Positions 6,020 through 8,264 of a stretch of 8,264 nt of DNA are shown piece by piece. The translations under genes and the position numbers were made by a program. Source of the DNA: JBEEMU01 sp043778315 (GTDB lineage: Bacteria > Bacteroidota > Bacteroidia > Chitinophagales > Saprospiraceae); NCBI GenBank assembly GCA_043778315.1, contig JAYWGJ010000110.1, forward strand, positions 1 through 8,264, written 5' to 3'. Under the pieces are notes generated by a model. The model was given only the letters and a program-made list of their open reading frames with translations. It did no database searches and had not been told where the DNA came from. Position 1 is the first letter of the stretch. Each line of letters starts with the position of its first letter.

Positions 6020-6142
6020 TTGTATGTTTTAAATTAGTTTATATTATCGGGAGCGAAGAAAAATAGTTAAAACGTAGTGAAACGTAGCTTTTAAACTATT
6101 TTTTGAGTGTAGATAAAGAATATAAACTAATTTATTTCAGCT
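6017..6142 (+). repeat. 126-bp structured inserted element, copy B (intron-like)
   Basis: It has the same ends and length as copy A, with 11 differences in 126 positions. Ten of these are in the outer-stem blocks 6037-6043 (GTTTATA) and 6121-6127 (TATAAAC), which remain exact complements. The eleventh is A to G in the internal loop. The empty site is seen in the first RHS gene at about 885-900, where GRRTQYEYDALGN is continuous. Removing 126 bp here gives GRRTAYEYDALGN in frame. Confidence 0.85.
6031..6133 (+). ncRNA. Long two-stem hairpin inside element copy B
   Basis: The outer stem AAATTAGTTTATATT (6031-6045) pairs perfectly with 6119-6133. The inner stem and internal loops are the same as in copy A apart from one base. 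Five of the seven pairs in the variable block differ from copy A with pairing kept. Confidence 0.7.
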
Positions 6143-7660
6143 TACGAGTACGACGCGCTCGGCAACCGCGTCGCGCAGCGCGTAGCCTACACGACGGGCA
6201 ACGGCGCAGAGGAAGACGCTACCTACTACGTCCGTGACGCGCAGGGCAACACGCTCAGTACCTATACGGAGCATACGTTTACGGCAAGCGGCAACACAAA
6301 CGGCTTGCAACAAGAGTCGGTGACGCTGTACGGCGCGGCGCGCTTGGGTGAGTACAGACCGAACGAACGCGACCCGAAAACAGACGGTGGAGACCCTGCA
6401 CCGCCCGACGGCGATCCGCAAGAAGAAATACCGATAGAGATGAAAGGCGCGGCGGCGAGTACTGGCGTAACGGCTTTTCTCCCCTCTAATGGAGGGGTTG
6501 GGGGAGGCTATTTCCGCCTGCGCGGACACACGCACTACGAGTACACGAACCACCTCGGCAACGTACTCGCTACCACCTCGGATAGGAAATTATCGATACA
6601 GAGCGGCTCGATAAGCTACGCCGCCGACGTGCTTACGCTGACCGACTACTACGCCTTCGGGCAGGCGATAGCGGCAAGAGGGTACGCGGGGAGTAGCTAT
6701 ACTTACGGCTATCAAGGGCAAGAAAAAGCGGAGGAAATATACGCAAGTGCCGTCACCTACAAATACCGCGTGGAAGACAGCCGCATCGGTCGCTTCTTCT
6801 CCGTCGACCCGCTCACGGGTAAATACCCGTTCTATTCGCCGTATCAGTTTAGCGGTAATAGAGTGGTGGATATGGTGGAGCTGGAGGGTTTAGAACCTGC
6901 GAACCCACCACTTGAAGGTATGGAACACGAAACTCATCTTGCGCCAATGGAGGGACAAGAGCAGTATGGCGACCAAAAATGGGAGTGGGATAGTAATGGA
7001 AAAGCAGCAGGAGTAACACCTGGTTGGGAATTAGCTAATATGCCAACACATACTTGTGTGGGTCAGACGTGGAAAACATACCTAAAATCTAAGGCAATAG
7101 ACATAATTTCGTTTCCTCAAAGACAAGGCGACTTGTTAAAACTAGTGGGTTTCGGCGGTAGTCTATCTGGCAGTCTTGGTCCACTGAACGCAACACTTGA
7201 AGCTGACGATACTGGTACAAATGAATATAATCATCAATCTTCTATAAAATTAGAGACTTCAGGTCTTGGTTTGGGTACAAATTATCTTAATGGTGTTTAT
7301 GAAGATGCTCAGGCGGGCAATCCGTTCAGCAATTTAATAGGTGCCGATGTGAACTGCTATTTATTATTAGACTGGGGTAATAATGGAAGAGATAATCTTC
7401 CACTATCTATTTCATCAGCTAGCGAAGACGGGCGTGTTTCATTAGATATGATTAGTTCATTTAGTGCAGGAATTATTTTTTATGAATATAATTGGACATC
7501 GCAGGAGTTAAAACTAGGTTTTTCTGCTGGATTAAAATTACGTTCGAGACCCAAACTAACGCCAAAATCGCCCTCTCCCGATGCTGCAATACAGCATGTC
7601 TACACCATTGGACAATATTCACAGCCATTACACACAGTTCAACCACCTTTTTTTAAATAA
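6143..7660 (+). CDS. RHS cassette 3 with an unrecognised beta-rich toxin tip
   Basis: The frame is continuous with 5870-6016 across element copy B and open to 7660 (505 codons plus stop). The only early start candidate is TTG 6305, inside the RHS repeat, so independent translation is doubtful. It encodes YEYDALGNRV, a variable linker with one REP-like insertion, TNHLGNVLATTSDRK, and the core end DSRIGRFFSVDPLTGKYPFYSPYQF. An AT-rich tip of about 250 residues follows from LEGLEPANPP. The tip has THTCVGQTWKTYLKSKAIDI, then many Gly/Ser-rich alternating strands (LVGFGGSLSGSLGPLNATLE, SAGIIFYEYNW, LKLGFSAGLKLR), and ends in a Pro-rich tail. I recognise no catalytic motif. The strand-rich pattern and membrane partner would fit a pore or membrane-acting toxin, but that is speculative. 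Confidence 0.7.
   Translation, partial: YEYDALGNRVAQRVAYTTGNGAEEDATYYVRDAQGNTLSTYTEHTFTASGNTNGLQQESVTLYGAARLGEYRPNERDPKTDGGDPAPPDGDPQEEIPIEMKGAAASTGVTAFLPSNGGVGGGYFRLRGHTHYEYTNHLGNVLATTSDRKLSIQSGSISYAADVLTLTDYYAFGQAIAARGYAGSSYTYGYQGQEKAEEIYASAVTYKYRVEDSRIGRFFSVDPLTGKYPFYSPYQFSGNRVVDMVELEGLEPANPPLEGMEHETHLAPMEGQEQYGDQKWEWDSNGKAAGVTPGWELANMPTHTCVGQTWKTYLKSKAIDIISFPQRQGDLLKLVGFGGSLSGSLGPLNATLEADDTGTNEYNHQSSIKLETSGLGLGTNYLNGVYEDAQAGNPFSNLIGADVNCYLLLDWGNNGRDNLPLSISSASEDGRVSLDMISSFSAGIIFYEYNWTSQELKLGFSAGLKLRSRPKLTPKSPSPDAAIQHVYTIGQYSQPLHTVQPPFFK
6479..6508 (+). repeat. REP-like GC repeat in the RHS linker, copy 3
   Basis: CTCCCCTCTAATGGAGGGG followed by TTGGGGGAGGC, in the same position relative to the 188-bp repeat as 1258-1287. 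It is translated in frame as LPSNGGVGGG. Confidence 0.65.
6513..6700 (+). repeat. 188-bp cassette repeat, copy 3
   Basis: Gap-free match to 1298-1485 and 2913-3100, with left-edge TCCGC-CTGC-GCGGA at 6513-6526. Together with 5870-6512 it extends the homology with the first RHS gene to about 830 bp. Confidence 0.85.
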
Positions 7661-7674
7661 ATAAATCTATTATC

Positions 7675-8070
7675 ATGACAATTTACTTGCCGAAAACGGA
7701 GTTCATTATTATATTCTATTTTTTTTCCTTTGTACTATGCGCGTTTTATAGATATGACATTATAAGCTCAAGAAGAATGCTTGAGTTCGATACCATTGCC
7801 AAGGCTTCGCTCACCATGGAGAAAGGTATGTATAAAAATAGATATACCTACTATGCCTACACAGCTCATTATCGTTATGAAACTATTCCTTGTACTTATA
7901 CATTTGATTTATTTCAAGAGTATTACAGTGTTAAAGATACTATAAAGGTATTTTTTAATAAAAAAAATCCTTGTGATGCTGAATTGTACTCAAACCGAGA
8001 GCAAATAAGTTCGTACAACACATTGGTTACAGCCAATATTGCCTACGTTTTATTAGGTATGATTTTATGA
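7675..8070 (+). CDS. Putative membrane immunity protein for cassette 3
   Basis: 131 residues, starting 14 bp after the toxin stop. One N-terminal membrane segment (about residues 9-26, FIIIFYFFSFVLCAF) and a hydrophobic C-terminal end (about 116-131, VTANIAYVLLGMIL) flank a soluble part. The soluble part reads RYTYYAYTAHYRYETIPCTY, then FDLFQEYYSVKDTIKVFFNKKNPCDAEL. The 'short Y-rich strands, then IKVFFNKKNPCDAEL' pattern is reminiscent of DUF3592-type membrane proteins (V.YdP.nP..a.L). I offer that as a resemblance only. Gene order makes it the expected immunity protein, and membrane placement suggests the toxin acts at or across the membrane. Confidence 0.65.
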   Translation: MTIYLPKTEFIIIFYFFSFVLCAFYRYDIISSRRMLEFDTIAKASLTMEKGMYKNRYTYYAYTAHYRYETIPCTYTFDLFQEYYSVKDTIKVFFNKKNPCDAELYSNREQISSYNTLVTANIAYVLLGMIL

Positions 8071-8163
8071 TGGAAATTGATACCAATATTACGAGAATTT
8101 GACTGGAATCAAGACCCAATGGAATAAGAACTATGGGTCACTATCGGTACGTTCACTAAGGCG

Positions 8164-8264
8164 GTGCGCCTGCGCGGACACACGCACTACGAGTACACGA
8201 ACCATCTCGGCAACGTACTCGCTACCACCTCCGATAGAAAACTATCGATACAGCAAGGCGCGAC
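8164..8264 (+). CDS. Start of RHS cassette 4 (truncated by the window edge)
   Basis: It encodes VRLRGHTHYEYTNHLGNVL, then ATTSDRKLSIQQGA, the opening of the cassette repeat. GTG 8164 is in frame but has no ribosome site. The frame is open back to 8128. The left-edge inverted repeat is altered (TGCGCCTGCGCGGA). The 8071-8163 stretch before it holds no gene I can support. Confidence 0.7.
   Translation, partial: MRLRGHTHYEYTNHLGNVLATTSDRKLSIQQGA

Noticed and set aside
1298..8264. CRISPR array from the spaced repeats
   Set aside because: The repeats are 188 bp, coding and over 1 kb apart.

Overview
The window looks like part of a Bacteroidota (Cytophaga/Saprospira-type) chromosome. It holds a tandem array of RHS/YD-repeat polymorphic-toxin cassettes. 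The assignment rests on the RHS-core wording (GHTHYEYTNHLGNVL, SDRK, YDPRI.RF.SVDPLT), a TAnnTTTG-type -7 promoter motif before the nuclease gene, absent or weak Shine-Dalgarno sites, and short REP-like GGAGGGG.CGGGGGAGG repeats of a kind I associate with this phylum. All genes are on the + strand. The RHS-core DNA is GC-rich and the toxin tips and immunity genes are clearly AT-rich, the usual sign of swapped cassettes.

Layout. (1) 1-2367: the 3' part of a large RHS gene, open at the left window edge, ending in a JAB/DUF4329-like metalloprotease toxin tip. It is followed 1 bp later by an exported putative immunity protein (2369-2890). (2) 2906-4027: a displaced RHS C-terminal cassette with a His-rich toxin tip resembling polymorphic toxin type 24, then a small cytoplasmic putative immunity gene (4058-4498). 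(3) 4499-5869: a junction region with an RHS-like debris fragment and a complete Rpn/PD-(D/E)XK 'transposase-like' nuclease gene (4888-5799). Near-identical terminator-like hairpins lie at 4604-4647 and 5829-5866. (4) 5870-7660: a longer displaced RHS cassette with an unrecognised beta-rich tip, followed by a membrane putative immunity gene (7675-8070). (5) 8164-8264: the start of a fourth cassette, cut by the window edge. The first three cassettes share a 188-bp repeat with no indels. Its left edge carries a TCCGC-CTGC-GCGGA inverted repeat.

The most striking feature is a 126-bp element present twice (319-444 and 6017-6142), each time inside the RHS reading frame. Its first codon is an in-frame TAA, yet removing exactly 126 bp restores the frame in both places. 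The two copies differ at only 11 positions. Ten of these lie in the two arms of a 15-bp stem and are fully compensatory (five changed base pairs). The other cassette provides the empty site for the second copy. This is direct evidence of selection for, or templated copying of, a paired structure. It makes the element a candidate small intron-like or mobile RNA element that I cannot assign to a known class.

Together the genes suggest contact-dependent competition: one expressed RHS carrier, a reservoir of spare toxin/immunity tips, and repeats plus a recombination-promoting nuclease that could shuffle tips onto the carrier.
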